This document shows, in pieces, positions 8,345-17,870 of a stretch of DNA of 64,000 bases; within the stretch, counting starts at the first letter, position 1; each line of letters starts with the position of its first letter. This stretch comes from Phocaeicola massiliensis B84634 = Timone 84634 = DSM 17679 = JCM 13223 (lineage in GTDB: Bacteria; Bacteroidota; Bacteroidia; Bacteroidales; Bacteroidaceae): assembly GCF_000382445.1 (NCBI RefSeq), contig NZ_KB905472.1, positions 1,445,217 through 1,509,216 on the forward strand. Direction: 5' to 3'. Made by a program: the position numbers and the translations under genes. The notes under the pieces were generated by a model. It did not search any database. It worked only from the letters and a program-made list of their open reading frames with translations, and had not been told where the DNA came from.

Positions 8345-10597
8345 TTAGTGGTTTATTATCCGTTTTAAAAAATCTATAGCCGATGATAGCTGCCCTTTCA
8401 AACCACTTTTCAAGGCTGCTTTCACCACGCTTTTATCTGTCAGCCGTTGTAAAAACGGCAAGGTGTCTGTCTGTACGGGCAGATTGTAACGTGCACTCTC
8501 GGATGCTGTACCAATCTTTACAGTCACAGCAGTAACAGGCAGGGCTTTAAACATATCATCATCCGTGGTATCATCTCCCATTGCCAGGATAAAATCATAT
8601 CGGGTGGCAAGCAAAAGCCTGTTTACTTCTGAACCTTTGGTAAATTCGGGAGATTTTATTTCTATCACCTTATTACCTTGCATGATTTGCAAATTCTGTT
8701 TCAAGCAAATAGATATCAAGGAATTGACCAACTGTTGTGCACGTAATCTGCCCAACCATGCATCGGCCTCACGATAATGCCAGGCAAGTGCCGTTTCTTT
8801 GACTTCAAGATGGGAGCGAGGAGTCTTGCTGACAAATAATTTTAATATAGAAAGCAATCCGGGGCTCCATTCCTGCGCGTGTACATTCTTGTGCCATACA
8901 CCATTCTCTTTATAAAAGGCCACATGTTCGGCTGCAAAGGAAAGAGGCAGTGCACCCAACCATTTCTCTAAAGTAAAATGGTCACGTCCGCTGTTTATTA
9001 CCACATGATTCAAGGGGTCGGCAGTCAGTTTCTGCAATGTATCCAGCAATTGCGGAGTAGGAGAGGCATCTTCCGGCCTTTTCTGAAAAGGAACCAGCGT
9101 CCCGTCATAATCCAATAAAATCAAACGCTTTTTAGCATGTAAGTATTGATGCTGAATTTCCTGCATATTCTGTGATCCTATCTTCTTAAGAAGCATGGTT
9201 TTGTTTTTATGTGCCACTTCCTGCCATTCATTTACAAAATCGGCAGCCCATTTATTGACAGTCTGTACGGATACAATAGACTGCATACGGTGCATCCGTT
9301 CTTTCTGTTCTTCAAACGGCATTTCCAATGCCCGGCAAATGGCATTTTCTATCTGCTCCGTATCATTGGGATTAACCAGTAAGGCGTCGGTCAGTTCCAC
9401 AGCGGCACCGGCCATTTCACTTAAAACCAATACACCGGGATTGTCTTGCTTGACAGCAACATACTCTTTGGCAACCAAGTTCATTCCGTCACGCAAAGGA
9501 GTGACTAATGCAATATCAGCTATAAAATACATGGCAGCCAATTCTTCGAATGAAAAACCATGATAAAAATAGCAGACCGGAGTCCAGTTCATTGTAGAAT
9601 ATCGTCCGTTGATAGAACCTATTTCCTCGTCAATCCGGGTTTTCAATTCGGCATAACTGCCTACATGATCACGTGAAGGAACTATGACCATAGCCAGTGT
9701 TACCTTGCCATGATATTCGGGATGGTGTTCCAAAAAAGAGGCAAATCCATAAAGACGGTGCAAAATACCTTTACTATAATCCAAACGGTCTACCGATAGG
9801 ATAAGTTTATGTTTGCCAAACAAGAGACGGGTTCGTTCTATAGCTTTCCAAACATTTTTTTGTTGTGACACATTGTGGTAAAGGTCATAATTTATCCCCA
9901 TCGGAAGTGCATCAACGCGCACAATGCGACTGCCTATCCGGGTTTCATCCAAACTGAAATCCATATGGAGTACCCGTTCGGCCGCGCTGATGAAATGACG
10001 CATATAGTCATGTGTATGAAATGCGATAAAATCGGCTCCTAACAATCCTTTCAGTATTTCGGCACGTTCAGGCAGAATTCGGAATAACTCATAAGATGGA
10101 AACGGAATGTGATGGAAATAGCCGATATGCAACCGGGGAAGCTCTTGGCGGAGCATTTCCGGAAGTAACATCAACTGATAATCTTGTACCCAGACCCAAT
10201 CATCCGGTTCCACAAGGCGGATGATTTCCCGACAAAACAAAGCGTTAACCTCTTGGTAAGATTGCCAGAAACTCTTTCTATATAATGTATAGGCAAAGAA
10301 ATAGTGGCATAAAGGCCACAGGGTACTGTTACTGTATCCCTCATAATAGTTCTTATATTGCTCATCGGATAAAAATATGGGATGGAGATTCATTTCCTCC
10401 AACCGGTGACAGATATCCTGTTTTTCTTCCTCTTTGTCTGTACAGATTCCGGGCCACCCCACCCAATGTTTCTCGTAATTGCCTTGTAGGGAATTTAGGC
10501 CCGTTGTCAGACCTCCTTCACTACGTGAGAAAACAAAGGTATCTTTTTCTGCGACAGCCTTCACGGGCAGTCTGTTTGATATGATATACAATTTCAT
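8345..10597 (-). CDS. otsAB: Fused trehalose-6-phosphate synthase / trehalose-phosphatase
   Basis: The 750-aa chain starts at MKLYIISNRLPVK; longer in-frame starts are not homologous in character. Residues 1 to about 475 are GT20 synthase (EGGLTTGLNSLQ, WVQDYQLMLLP, SVDRLDYSKGI), which makes trehalose-6-phosphate from UDP-glucose and glucose-6-phosphate. From about 490 the OtsB phosphatase follows, with HAD motifs LLDYDGTLVPF and GDDTTDDDMF. It is cytoplasmic. The fusion channels both steps of trehalose synthesis, a typical compatible-solute pathway, and the gene precedes a GH15 enzyme that could break trehalose down again. Both catalytic halves look intact. Confidence 0.95.
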   Translation of the reverse strand: MKLYIISNRLPVKAVAEKDTFVFSRSEGGLTTGLNSLQGNYEKHWVGWPGICTDKEEEKQDICHRLEEMNLHPIFLSDEQYKNYYEGYSNSTLWPLCHYFFAYTLYRKSFWQSYQEVNALFCREIIRLVEPDDWVWVQDYQLMLLPEMLRQELPRLHIGYFHHIPFPSYELFRILPERAEILKGLLGADFIAFHTHDYMRHFISAAERVLHMDFSLDETRIGSRIVRVDALPMGINYDLYHNVSQQKNVWKAIERTRLLFGKHKLILSVDRLDYSKGILHRLYGFASFLEHHPEYHGKVTLAMVIVPSRDHVGSYAELKTRIDEEIGSINGRYSTMNWTPVCYFYHGFSFEELAAMYFIADIALVTPLRDGMNLVAKEYVAVKQDNPGVLVLSEMAGAAVELTDALLVNPNDTEQIENAICRALEMPFEEQKERMHRMQSIVSVQTVNKWAADFVNEWQEVAHKNKTMLLKKIGSQNMQEIQHQYLHAKKRLILLDYDGTLVPFQKRPEDASPTPQLLDTLQKLTADPLNHVVINSGRDHFTLEKWLGALPLSFAAEHVAFYKENGVWHKNVHAQEWSPGLLSILKLFVSKTPRSHLEVKETALAWHYREADAWLGRLRAQQLVNSLISICLKQNLQIMQGNKVIEIKSPEFTKGSEVNRLLLATRYDFILAMGDDTTDDDMFKALPVTAVTVKIGTASESARYNLPVQTDTLPFLQRLTDKSVVKAALKSGLKGQLSSAIDFLKRIINH

Positions 10598-10957
10598 TTT
10601 TATGTAATTCTTTTTTTCAGTTAGATGACAAAAGTCATACCACCAACTTAAATATCTTATTATCAATATGGTATATACTTGTTGATTAGTTTATACTTTT
10701 TCAATATGAAAGCCTTTTTTCTAAAATGGGAAATGAAATAGCCGAAAGATAAAAGTGCAATTTTTGTAATGGCATCGATTTTGATTTATATAGAGTATAA
10801 CGCTATCAACTTATAGAAAAGGTAGCGAGCAAACAATAATAAACAACTGATTAACAAATTAATAAAGATGAAACTAGTAAGAATATAGCTTTCCAATATG
10901 GAAATTTGCCTGTTAAAATGAAAAAGAAACTCCAAAAGAATAAAATGCAATACAAAA
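10598..10957. other. Divergent intergenic region, AT-rich, no gene
   Basis: 360 bp between otsAB (minus) and the aspartokinase-like gene (plus). CAATATG occurs three times (near 10669, 10705 and 10896). I find no exact TAnnTTTG box for otsAB, no RNA gene and no convincing small ORF. Confidence 0.5.
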
Positions 10958-12304
10958 ATGAAAGTATATAATTTAGAAAATATTAAATCTGCTGCCGAAC
11001 TGAAACATCGGACTGAAGCAATTAGTATGAACGAACGTTCTATTATAGTGCTCGACACTTTTACCGGCATTGCCCAAAAGCTGCAAGCTGTTTCTATTTC
11101 TTTATTCCATCTCGATATCGAAAAGGTTATGAATCAATTGCAGGATTTCGAGAATGATTGTGGAAATTGGCTGGACAATCTTCTTTCCTCCGAAATGCAG
11201 AAAGCAGAAGCTGCCAAAGAAATAAAAGTACACATCAATCAAATTTCCCGTTTATGTAATGAAAATCCGAACATCATTGACGATCATGAGATTATGGCTC
11301 ACGGAGCAATGATATCCTCTCTTATTCTGTCACATTATTTAGAAGAATGTACGAAAAAGAACTTCATCTTGAACTCATGTCATTTCATGCGACTAGGGCT
11401 TGATCGGAAACCGGATATAAAGTATGTGAAAAAAAATGTAGAAGAACTGATGAAAGACTGTCCCGATGTTCCCATTCTTATTACCCAAAGCCGTTTGTGT
11501 AAAAATGCATATGATGAAGTGGATTTCTTCCCACAAATAGGAAATGAGTATTATGCCACTGTTATCGGGGCTGTATTCCATGCGGATGAAATTATAACAT
11601 CCTTACGTTCTGATGAAATTTGTTTCCGAGGTATGGAACATACTCGGACTCTTACATACGGTGAAGCCGAGAATTTTATTGATAGCGGCATTGCATTGCT
11701 TCATCCGGAATGTATTCCGCTGGCGCGCACCGTCGGTATGGCCATTGTATTGATAAAAACACCGGAAGATACATTACGGATATCATCAGAAAAAACAGGA
11801 ACAAAAGTAAAAGCTGCTGTTTCACGCAGAGGTGTGGTCTTTGTCAAACTTCGTTCGTTGGGGGTTCTTACTTCTTATCTATTTATAGGCAAAGTATTTG
11901 ATGTGTTCGAGAAATATAAGGTTCCTGTCTATTTAGCGACTTCCTCTAATGTGAGTGTTTCATTGGCTGTGAAATGTAGCAACGACACATTACGCCTGAT
12001 ATATCGTGAATTACATAAGTATGCGGAAATAGGAATGGAAACAGAAATGTCTGTGGTCAGCGTTATTGGCGATCTAAATTGGGAAAAGCATACAGGGTTG
12101 GAAGCCAGAATTATAGAAACGCTGAAAGAGATGCCGGTATGTATGATTTCATACGGCAGCAGTACTCACAATCTTTCAGTGCTGGTACGGGAACAAGATA
12201 GAGAAAAGGCATTAATGACACTGTGCAAAGCCTTTCTGGATATTCCATCAGAAAAATTTGATGTAATAAAACAAACTCAATTACAAGACTCTTTTGTCAT
12301 GTGA
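10958..12304 (+). CDS. Aspartokinase-like protein lacking catalytic motifs (probable pseudoenzyme) with ACT domains
   Basis: This 448-aa protein aligns by eye with the monofunctional aspartokinase layout. It has an N-terminal ERSIIVLDTFTGIAQKL segment, a middle IGNEYYATVIGAVFHADEI, LTYGEAENFIDSGIALLHPE, and C-terminal ACT repeats (SVVSVIGDLNWEKHTG). The KFGGTS nucleotide motif expected at the N-terminus is absent (the protein opens MKVYNLENIKSAAEL). The GRGGSD motif is reduced to GNEYYA. The fold, ACT domains and length are kept, so it may be a regulatory or ligand-sensing paralogue. It stands alone, divergent from otsAB, with a terminator after it. Decay is an alternative, but there are no stops or frameshifts. 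Confidence 0.7.
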   Translation: MKVYNLENIKSAAELKHRTEAISMNERSIIVLDTFTGIAQKLQAVSISLFHLDIEKVMNQLQDFENDCGNWLDNLLSSEMQKAEAAKEIKVHINQISRLCNENPNIIDDHEIMAHGAMISSLILSHYLEECTKKNFILNSCHFMRLGLDRKPDIKYVKKNVEELMKDCPDVPILITQSRLCKNAYDEVDFFPQIGNEYYATVIGAVFHADEIITSLRSDEICFRGMEHTRTLTYGEAENFIDSGIALLHPECIPLARTVGMAIVLIKTPEDTLRISSEKTGTKVKAAVSRRGVVFVKLRSLGVLTSYLFIGKVFDVFEKYKVPVYLATSSNVSVSLAVKCSNDTLRLIYRELHKYAEIGMETEMSVVSVIGDLNWEKHTGLEARIIETLKEMPVCMISYGSSTHNLSVLVREQDREKALMTLCKAFLDIPSEKFDVIKQTQLQDSFVM

Positions 12305-12321
12305 CCTTCCTGAATAAACAG

Positions 12322-12358
12322 AAGCAACAAATTTGCCCGACAGGTATTTGTTGCTTTT
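12322..12358 (+). terminator. Intrinsic terminator of the aspartokinase-like gene
   Basis: AAGCAACAAAT (12322-12332) pairs perfectly with ATTTGTTGCTT (12346-12356), followed by TT and more T. Confidence 0.85.
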
Positions 12359-12533
12359 GTTTTTGATTAAATAATTCTTTCCCTTATAAACAAAACAGAC
12401 ATATGGTTGATTACCAGTCCTGAATAACCTTTTAAAATAGTTGCTGTTATCCATTCTTAACTTTAATACAGAACAGGAGATAATAAAATGGATTTAAAGC
12501 AAACAAAGAACATCTCTGTTAAAATACTTTTTG

Positions 12534-12541
12534 TATATTTG
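12534..12541 (+). promoter_or_regulatory. -7 box (TATATTTG) before the CAT-like gene
   Basis: An exact TAnnTTTG lies 74 bp upstream of the ATG at 12616. The -33 box is not clear. Within this 311-bp gap I see the terminator and this box, and no gene. Confidence 0.4.
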
Positions 12542-12615
12542 CAACAATACGTTTTATCGTTAAAATAGTTGTAACAGAAATAATACACATAAAAGAAAAA
12601 CAGAGTAAATAGAAA

Positions 12616-13251
12616 ATGAAGCGAGTTATTAATCTGGACAATTGGAATAGAAAAGAGCATTTTAAATTCTTCTCGGCTCTCGATGACCCTTTTTGGGGAA
12701 TTACCACGACTGTTGATTTCACAAGCATATATCAACAAAGTAAAAATATGGAAGTTTCTTTTTTTCTTTATTCTGTGCACTTCCTATTGAAATGTATCAA
12801 TGCGACTACTGCATTCAAATTACGTATAGAAAACGGAGAAGTAGTAGAATATGATAAAATCAATATTTCGCCCACTATCGGAAGAGAGGACGGAACTTTC
12901 GGCTTTGGATTTTTTGAGTATGACACAGATCTTTCCTTATTTATTGAAAATGCAGAAAAGGAAATACATAGAGTAAAAAACAGTACCGGACTTTCTTTTT
13001 CCAAGGACACAGCAAGAGCGGATGTCATCCGTTATTCGGCTCTGCCCTGGTTTGCCTTTTCCGAGATGAAACATGCCGGTTCAATTCAAACAGGAGATTC
13101 TATACCCAAAATTTCCACAGGTAAGCTGATACAAGAAAAAAAGAAACTTTTGCTTCCTATATCCATCAGTGTCCACCATGGCTTGGTGGATGGACGAAAT
13201 GTTGCTGAATTTATACAGAACGTAAAAGACGGACAAAATAATACATTATGA
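12616..13251 (+). CDS. Chloramphenicol-acetyltransferase-family (CatA-like) protein
   Basis: A 211-aa trimeric CoA-dependent acetyltransferase of the CAT fold; length is normal for the type A family. The catalytic HHGLVDG (HHxxxDG) is at 187-193, and the WFAFSEMKHA stretch corresponds to the region around the active-site serine. The protein starts with the family's typical RVINLDNWNRKEHFKFF. True resistance enzymes carry HHxxCDG-type motifs, and many chromosomal homologues have no known drug substrate, so chloramphenicol resistance should not be assumed. It is followed after 36 bp by a HAD phosphatase, probably in the same transcript. Confidence 0.8.
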   Translation: MKRVINLDNWNRKEHFKFFSALDDPFWGITTTVDFTSIYQQSKNMEVSFFLYSVHFLLKCINATTAFKLRIENGEVVEYDKINISPTIGREDGTFGFGFFEYDTDLSLFIENAEKEIHRVKNSTGLSFSKDTARADVIRYSALPWFAFSEMKHAGSIQTGDSIPKISTGKLIQEKKKLLLPISISVHHGLVDGRNVAEFIQNVKDGQNNTL

Positions 13252-13287
13252 TATGATTGCTCTCTCTTCCTATTCTAATAATAAAAC

Positions 13288-13977
13288 ATGAAAAATAAAA
13301 TAGAATTTATCGCTTTTGATGCCGATGACACTCTTTGGGAAAATGAACTTTATTTTCAAGAGTTGGAACACAAATTTTGTCATCTTCTGAGGAAATATTC
13401 ACCGGCTCCTTCCGTATCAGAAGAATTGTTCAAGACAGAAATAAAAAATCTGCATATCTATGGTTATGGACTGAAAGGAATGCTGCTTTGCATGATTGAA
13501 ACCATTTGCAAAGTTATTAATGGAGAAGGAGACCTCAATCTCGTAAAAGAAATCCTCCGTTCAGGTCAGGAACTTCTGCAAAGACCAATCACATTATTGG
13601 ACGGTGTGCAAGAAGTCATATCAGCCTTGCACGAAAATTATAAATTAGTATTGGCCACCAAAGGTGATTTGTTCGATCAAAAAAGAAAGATTTCTGCGTC
13701 CGGATTACAAGAATACTTTTGCCACATAGAAATAATGAGCGACAAGAAAAATGCGGATTATAAAAGATTGCTTGATCATTTAGGGTGTAAGGCAGAAAAT
13801 TTACTGATGATAGGTAATTCGATAAAGTCGGATATTATTCCCATATTGGAACTCGGAGGTTATGCAGCCTATGTACCTCATCATGTCACTTGGGCACACG
13901 AACAATACGAAGGAGAAGTAACGCACTCCCACTTTATTAAGTTGAATAACATTAAAGAGATACAAAACTATCTTTAG
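13288..13977 (+). CDS. HAD-family hydrolase (phosphatase)
   Basis: A 229-aa haloacid-dehalogenase-type phosphohydrolase. Motif I is FDADDTLW with the nucleophile D11 and acid D13. Motif II is VLATKGD. Motif III lysine and the motif IV acids lie around MSDKKNADYKRLL and MIGNSIKSDIIPI. An all-helical cap is inserted between motif I and II (residues 18-95). Members act on small phosphorylated metabolites such as phosphoglycolate or sugar phosphates; which one is not readable here. It is downstream of the CAT-like gene and ends against a hairpin element. Confidence 0.85.
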   Translation: MKNKIEFIAFDADDTLWENELYFQELEHKFCHLLRKYSPAPSVSEELFKTEIKNLHIYGYGLKGMLLCMIETICKVINGEGDLNLVKEILRSGQELLQRPITLLDGVQEVISALHENYKLVLATKGDLFDQKRKISASGLQEYFCHIEIMSDKKNADYKRLLDHLGCKAENLLMIGNSIKSDIIPILELGGYAAYVPHHVTWAHEQYEGEVTHSHFIKLNNIKEIQNYL

Positions 13978-14080
13978 TTTTTGCCATACTCCATTCTCCA
14001 CGTGGTAACTCTTTGAACAAAAATACCACGTCCGGCAAGACTCAAAAAAGGATAAGTCACTCTATACAACAAAAAAGGGT

Positions 14081-14218
14081 TGTCAAAACGTGGATAATGC
14101 TGTCGTTTCGTTCGTAGGGGCGAGGTTCGCTCGCCCGAAAACAGTTTGCTTTGTGTCTTCGGGCAGGCAAACCCTGCCCCTACAGTTGACGATTGGATAG
14201 TCCGGTTTCGTTTTGACA
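14081..14218. repeat. Hairpin/MITE-like repeat element, copy 1 (138 bp)
   Basis: Bounded by TGTCAAAAC (14081-14089) and GTTTTGACA (14210-14218), a perfect 9-bp inverted repeat with weaker symmetry further out. Inside, GTAGGGGCGAGGTTCGC and its imperfect complement form a stem of about 30 bp around an AT-rich loop. The reverse complement matches 33024-33156 over nearly its whole length. It fills the space between the convergent HAD and outer-membrane protein genes. Confidence 0.8.
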
Positions 14219-14245
14219 CTTCCTTTTGTTAAAAAAATCACATAT

Positions 14246-14947
14246 TTAAAACCCAATACTTAATCCGGCTATCAGATAAGTTTTGTCAAATGAGGGCGAA
14301 ACAATAGCCTGTACAAACAAAGGCAAAGAAAAATGATCTGTAATATTAATGTTCTTGGAAGCTTTTAGAGCAATATCTGTAAAAGCAGCACCATCAGCAT
14401 CATACATTCCTTTCCAAGGAGTGAAACCAACGGAAGGAGTGAGCGTAATTTCTGCCGGGCAAGCAATATTATAAGAAGCATTGATATAAGTGGAATAAGC
14501 ACGATCACCGTCTTTGTTATCGTCTCCTCCCGCAAACATGGTAGACCAACTCAAGGTCAGAGGAAAGTTCTCGCCGAAATTATAAGCTAATGTTCCTTCA
14601 AAATGATGATCATGTTTATAATCCCCGTAGGGCATGGTGATGCCATTCCACCAATAGTCGGTCACTGTAATACCTAAACCGCCAATGGTATAACTCAAAT
14701 TGATGTCAAACTCTTGTGCACCGTCTGTCTTGGTCAGGCTCTGACTCCCCCAAGCAGACAAAGAAAGATTGCCGTAAGATAATCCTAATGTAGGCTGTAC
14801 AGAAAATCCTGAATTCTGGTAAGCGCCACGCCAAATGTAATCACTTACAAAATCCGCCTTAGCCGTTACGTTAAATTCTTGTGCTTTTATCACTCCAGGC
14901 AACAGTAAAGCCAGCACCAAGACCACTTTTTTCAAATTCTTTTTCAT
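14246..14947 (-). CDS. Outer-membrane beta-barrel protein downstream of kdp
   Basis: A 233-aa exported protein with signal peptide MKKNLKKVVLVLALLLPGVIKA and cleavage before QEF. The mature part alternates aromatic and polar residues in beta-barrel fashion (DFVSDYIWRGAYQNSG, LSLSAWGSQSL) and ends with a C-terminal strand (LIAGLSIGF), as outer-membrane proteins do. The DYIWRG element recalls the TorF-type putative porin family, with modest certainty. Its position after kdpC and a short membrane ORF suggests a passive outer-membrane route for the potassium system, but this is inference. Confidence 0.7.
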   Translation of the reverse strand: MKKNLKKVVLVLALLLPGVIKAQEFNVTAKADFVSDYIWRGAYQNSGFSVQPTLGLSYGNLSLSAWGSQSLTKTDGAQEFDINLSYTIGGLGITVTDYWWNGITMPYGDYKHDHHFEGTLAYNFGENFPLTLSWSTMFAGGDDNKDGDRAYSTYINASYNIACPAEITLTPSVGFTPWKGMYDADGAAFTDIALKASKNINITDHFSLPLFVQAIVSPSFDKTYLIAGLSIGF

Positions 14948-15076
14948 CTTAAAAAATTAAACTAATCAATATTCGTGTTTTACATATTTCTACTATTTCC
15001 TTCTTATTGTCTGAAAGGAAATATCCATTTTGAGTTTTTCTGAATCAAGATGCATCATTCAATAGGGTGATGCACG

Positions 15077-15181
15077 TCAAAGATCAAGAATCCATGTTAT
15101 CAAAGCAAAGAACAATACAATGATAGCCACAGCTTCTAGAGCCGACAGACTCTCGGTATCCAGGAAACTTCTCTTTTTCAT
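15077..15181 (-). CDS. Short single-span membrane ORF (34 aa) after kdpC
   Basis: ATG at 15179-15181 and stop at 15077-15079 give 34 aa (an in-frame ATG at 15190 would add three residues). It opens MKKRSFLDTESLSALEAVAI and continues as one hydrophobic helix ending WILDL. It lies 39 bp after kdpC on the same strand. Lys/Arg at the N-terminus and a single transmembrane segment fit a small membrane protein, possibly a Kdp accessory peptide. I recognise no family. Confidence 0.5.
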   Translation of the reverse strand: MKKRSFLDTESLSALEAVAIIVLFFALITWILDL

Positions 15182-15220
15182 GACGCACATCTTCCTAATT
15201 TAATGACTATATATTTTTTA

Positions 15221-15790
15221 TTATTTTGCCTTTTCTAAAGCAGCATTCAGTTTTAACACATTCACCTTCTCTGTTCCGAATATGCCCATAAACGGTTTTT
15301 CCACAGCTTTATCTACAATAGCTTTTACAGTTTCCTCACTCATTCCGCGAGCTTTAGCCACACGTTGTACCTGCACGTATGCGCAGGCCGGAGTGATGTC
15401 AGGATCCAGCCCGGAACCGCTGGCTGTGACCATTTCGGCAGGTACTTCCTTACGGCTCAAGTAAGGATGATGCTTTAAAAATGTATCAATCCGCGCTTCT
15501 ACTTCAGCCAGATACTCCTCATTGGTAGGACCTTTATTGCTACCGGCTGAACTAGCCGCATCATAACCTTCACCGGCACATGAAGGACGTCCCCAGAAAT
15601 AGATATCTTCCGTAAATGATTGTCCCACATTGGCTGCACCTACCACTTTTCCGTTAAGTTCCACCACCTCGGCATTGCCGGAATTAGGTCCGGCAAACTG
15701 AGCGAAAATCCATAAGACTAGTATATAGCATACTGAGAAAAACACACAAAAGACTAAGGTCAGTCTGAATGACTTTATAAAATTTTTCAT
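15221..15790 (-). CDS. kdpC: Potassium-transporting ATPase subunit C
   Basis: The 189-aa KdpC subunit of the high-affinity K+ pump has one N-terminal transmembrane helix (LTLVFCVFFSVCYILVLWIF) and a periplasmic domain. Family landmarks are GQSFTEDIYFWGRPSCAG, the ASGSGLDPDITP segment, and VNVLKLNAAL at the C-terminus. It assists ATP binding and coupling in KdpFABC. It starts 14 bp after kdpB, so co-translation is likely. Length is typical. Confidence 0.95.
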   Translation of the reverse strand: MKNFIKSFRLTLVFCVFFSVCYILVLWIFAQFAGPNSGNAEVVELNGKVVGAANVGQSFTEDIYFWGRPSCAGEGYDAASSAGSNKGPTNEEYLAEVEARIDTFLKHHPYLSRKEVPAEMVTASGSGLDPDITPACAYVQVQRVAKARGMSEETVKAIVDKAVEKPFMGIFGTEKVNVLKLNAALEKAK

Positions 15791-15803
15791 TGTCGTTTAC
15801 TTG

Positions 15804-17837
15804 TTAAAAGAATAATCCTACTACTAAATCTATTAATTTAATACCCACAAAAGGAGCAATAACACCACCTATGCCATATATCAAAAGATTACGACGAAGC
15901 AAGGCGGAAGCTCCTATCGGTTTGTATTGAACTCCTTTCAATGCCAGCGGAATCAGAATAGGAATAATGACGGCATTGAATATAACCGCAGACAAGATAG
16001 CACTCTCAGGGCTATGCAGCCCCATAATATTCAATGCAGCCAGTTCCGGAATGGAAAGCATGAACAATGCAGGAACAATGGCAAAATATTTGGCCACATC
16101 ATTGGCTATGGAGAAAGTGGTCAGTGTACCACGTGTCATCAGCAATTGTTTACCTATCTCGACAATCTCTATCAGCTTGGTAGGATCATTATCCAAATCC
16201 ACCATATTCCCTGCTTCCTTGGCAGCCTGTGTACCGCTATTCATGGCAACCCCCACATTAGCTTGGGCAAGGGCAGGAGCATCATTTGTTCCGTCACCCA
16301 TCATGGCAACCAGTTTGCCGGCAGCCTGCTCTTTCTTGATATACTCCATCTTATCCTCCGGTTTAGCCTCGGCTATGAAGTCGTCTACTCCGGCTTTCTC
16401 TGCAATATATTTGGCGGTCAATGGGTTATCTCCCGTCACCATGACTGTTTTTACCCCCATCTTGCGTAAACGTTCAAAACGTTCCTGAATACCCGGTTTT
16501 ATGATATCCTGCAATTCTATTACTCCGGCAATTTTCTTATTGACACTTACCACCAATGGAGTACCTCCATTACTTGTAATGGTTTGAATGATATCTTCCG
16601 TTTCTTTTGGGAAAGGGTTTCCGGCAGACAAGGCTATCTTGCGGATCGCATCAAATGCACCTTTACGGATTTCTGTTCCATCCTTCAAGTTAATACCCGA
16701 GCATTTGGTTTCGGCGGTAAATTTTATCATATGAGCACCATCGGTATTCAAATTACGCATCCGTAAACCCGATTCACGTCCCAGTTCAATAATAGATTTG
16801 CCTTCCGGAGTATCATCAGATACAGATGAGAGCAGGCAGGCTTCGATGAAAGCATGTTCATCCACTCCCTGAGCCGGATAAAAACGGGTAGCTTTACGGT
16901 TTCCTATAGTTATTGTTCCTGTTTTATCAAGAAGCAACGTATCTATGTCTCCGGCTGTTTCCACTGCTTTACCCGATTTGGTTATGACATTGGCACGCAA
17001 AGCACGATCCATCCCGGCGATACCGATAGCCGAAAGCAATCCTCCGATAGTGGTAGGAATGAGGCAGACAAACAAGGACAGAAAAGAAGCAATGGTAATG
17101 ACAGTTCCCGTATAATCGGCAAACGGTTTAAGGGTGATACACACAATGACAAAGACCAATGTAAATGCTGCCAACAGGATAGTCAATGCAATTTCATTCG
17201 GTGTTTTCTGGCGGGATGCGCCTTCCACCAATGCAATCATCTTATCCAGGAAACTTTCACCCGGCTGGGTGCTTACCATTACTTTTATCTGATCGGACAA
17301 TACTTTTGTACCTCCTGTTACTGAACTCTTGTCACCGCCTGCTTCACGGATTACAGGAGCGGATTCGCCTGTGATGGCACTTTCGTCAATAGACGCCAGT
17401 CCTTCGATGATCTCGCCATCGGCAGGAATTACATCTCCTGCCTCGCATACAAAAATATCACCTTTCTTTAACCGGGAACTACTGACAGTTTTCAAAGTCC
17501 CGTTCACAATCAATTTGGCAGGGGTTTCCTCACGAGTCTTCCTCAGGCTATCGGCTTGTGCTTTTCCGCGCGCTTCGGCAATAGCTTCAGCAAAATTAGC
17601 AAATAACAAGGTGATGAACAGGATTACGAAAACCCATAAATTATAAATAAATGAGCCTTGTGAATCATTAACGATAGAGTAGAGCATCACCAAGAACATA
17701 ATAGCTGTACAAACCTCTACCGTGAACATAATCGGATTCTTAATCATCACTCGCGGATTCAACTTCACGAATGATTGTTTTATGCTGTCAATAACTTGCT
17801 CCTTCTGAAATAAAGAAGCTGATTTATTATCTTTCAT
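15804..17837 (-). CDS. kdpB: Potassium-transporting P-type ATPase subunit B
   Basis: The 677-aa catalytic subunit hydrolyses ATP to drive K+ uptake across the inner membrane. P-type ATPase marks are [13 protein letters not shown] (actuator domain), the phosphorylated aspartate in [21 protein letters not shown] (nucleotide domain), [13 protein letters not shown] and [21 protein letters not shown]. Seven membrane helices are expected. It lies 33 bp after kdpA. Nothing is missing. Confidence 0.97.
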   Translation of the reverse strand: MKDNKSASLFQKEQVIDSIKQSFVKLNPRVMIKNPIMFTVEVCTAIMFLVMLYSIVNDSQGSFIYNLWVFVILFITLLFANFAEAIAEARGKAQADSLRKTREETPAKLIVNGTLKTVSSSRLKKGDIFVCEAGDVIPADGEIIEGLASIDESAITGESAPVIREAGGDKSSVTGGTKVLSDQIKVMVSTQPGESFLDKMIALVEGASRQKTPNEIALTILLAAFTLVFVIVCITLKPFADYTGTVITIASFLSLFVCLIPTTIGGLLSAIGIAGMDRALRANVITKSGKAVETAGDIDTLLLDKTGTITIGNRKATRFYPAQGVDEHAFIEACLLSSVSDDTPEGKSIIELGRESGLRMRNLNTDGAHMIKFTAETKCSGINLKDGTEIRKGAFDAIRKIALSAGNPFPKETEDIIQTITSNGGTPLVVSVNKKIAGVIELQDIIKPGIQERFERLRKMGVKTVMVTGDNPLTAKYIAEKAGVDDFIAEAKPEDKMEYIKKEQAAGKLVAMMGDGTNDAPALAQANVGVAMNSGTQAAKEAGNMVDLDNDPTKLIEIVEIGKQLLMTRGTLTTFSIANDVAKYFAIVPALFMLSIPELAALNIMGLHSPESAILSAVIFNAVIIPILIPLALKGVQYKPIGASALLRRNLLIYGIGGVIAPFVGIKLIDLVVGLFF

Positions 17838-17870
17838 ATCTTCTATTAATATCGTTGTCTGTTATCAGAA

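Noticed and set aside
12488..12568. 26-codon ORF upstream of the CAT-like gene
   Set aside because: The -7 box lies inside it, it has no clear conservation signal and its composition is that of AT-rich intergenic DNA.
15927..16469. Long plus-strand frame antisense to kdpB
   Set aside because: It mirrors codons of a well-supported P-type ATPase gene; a shadow frame.
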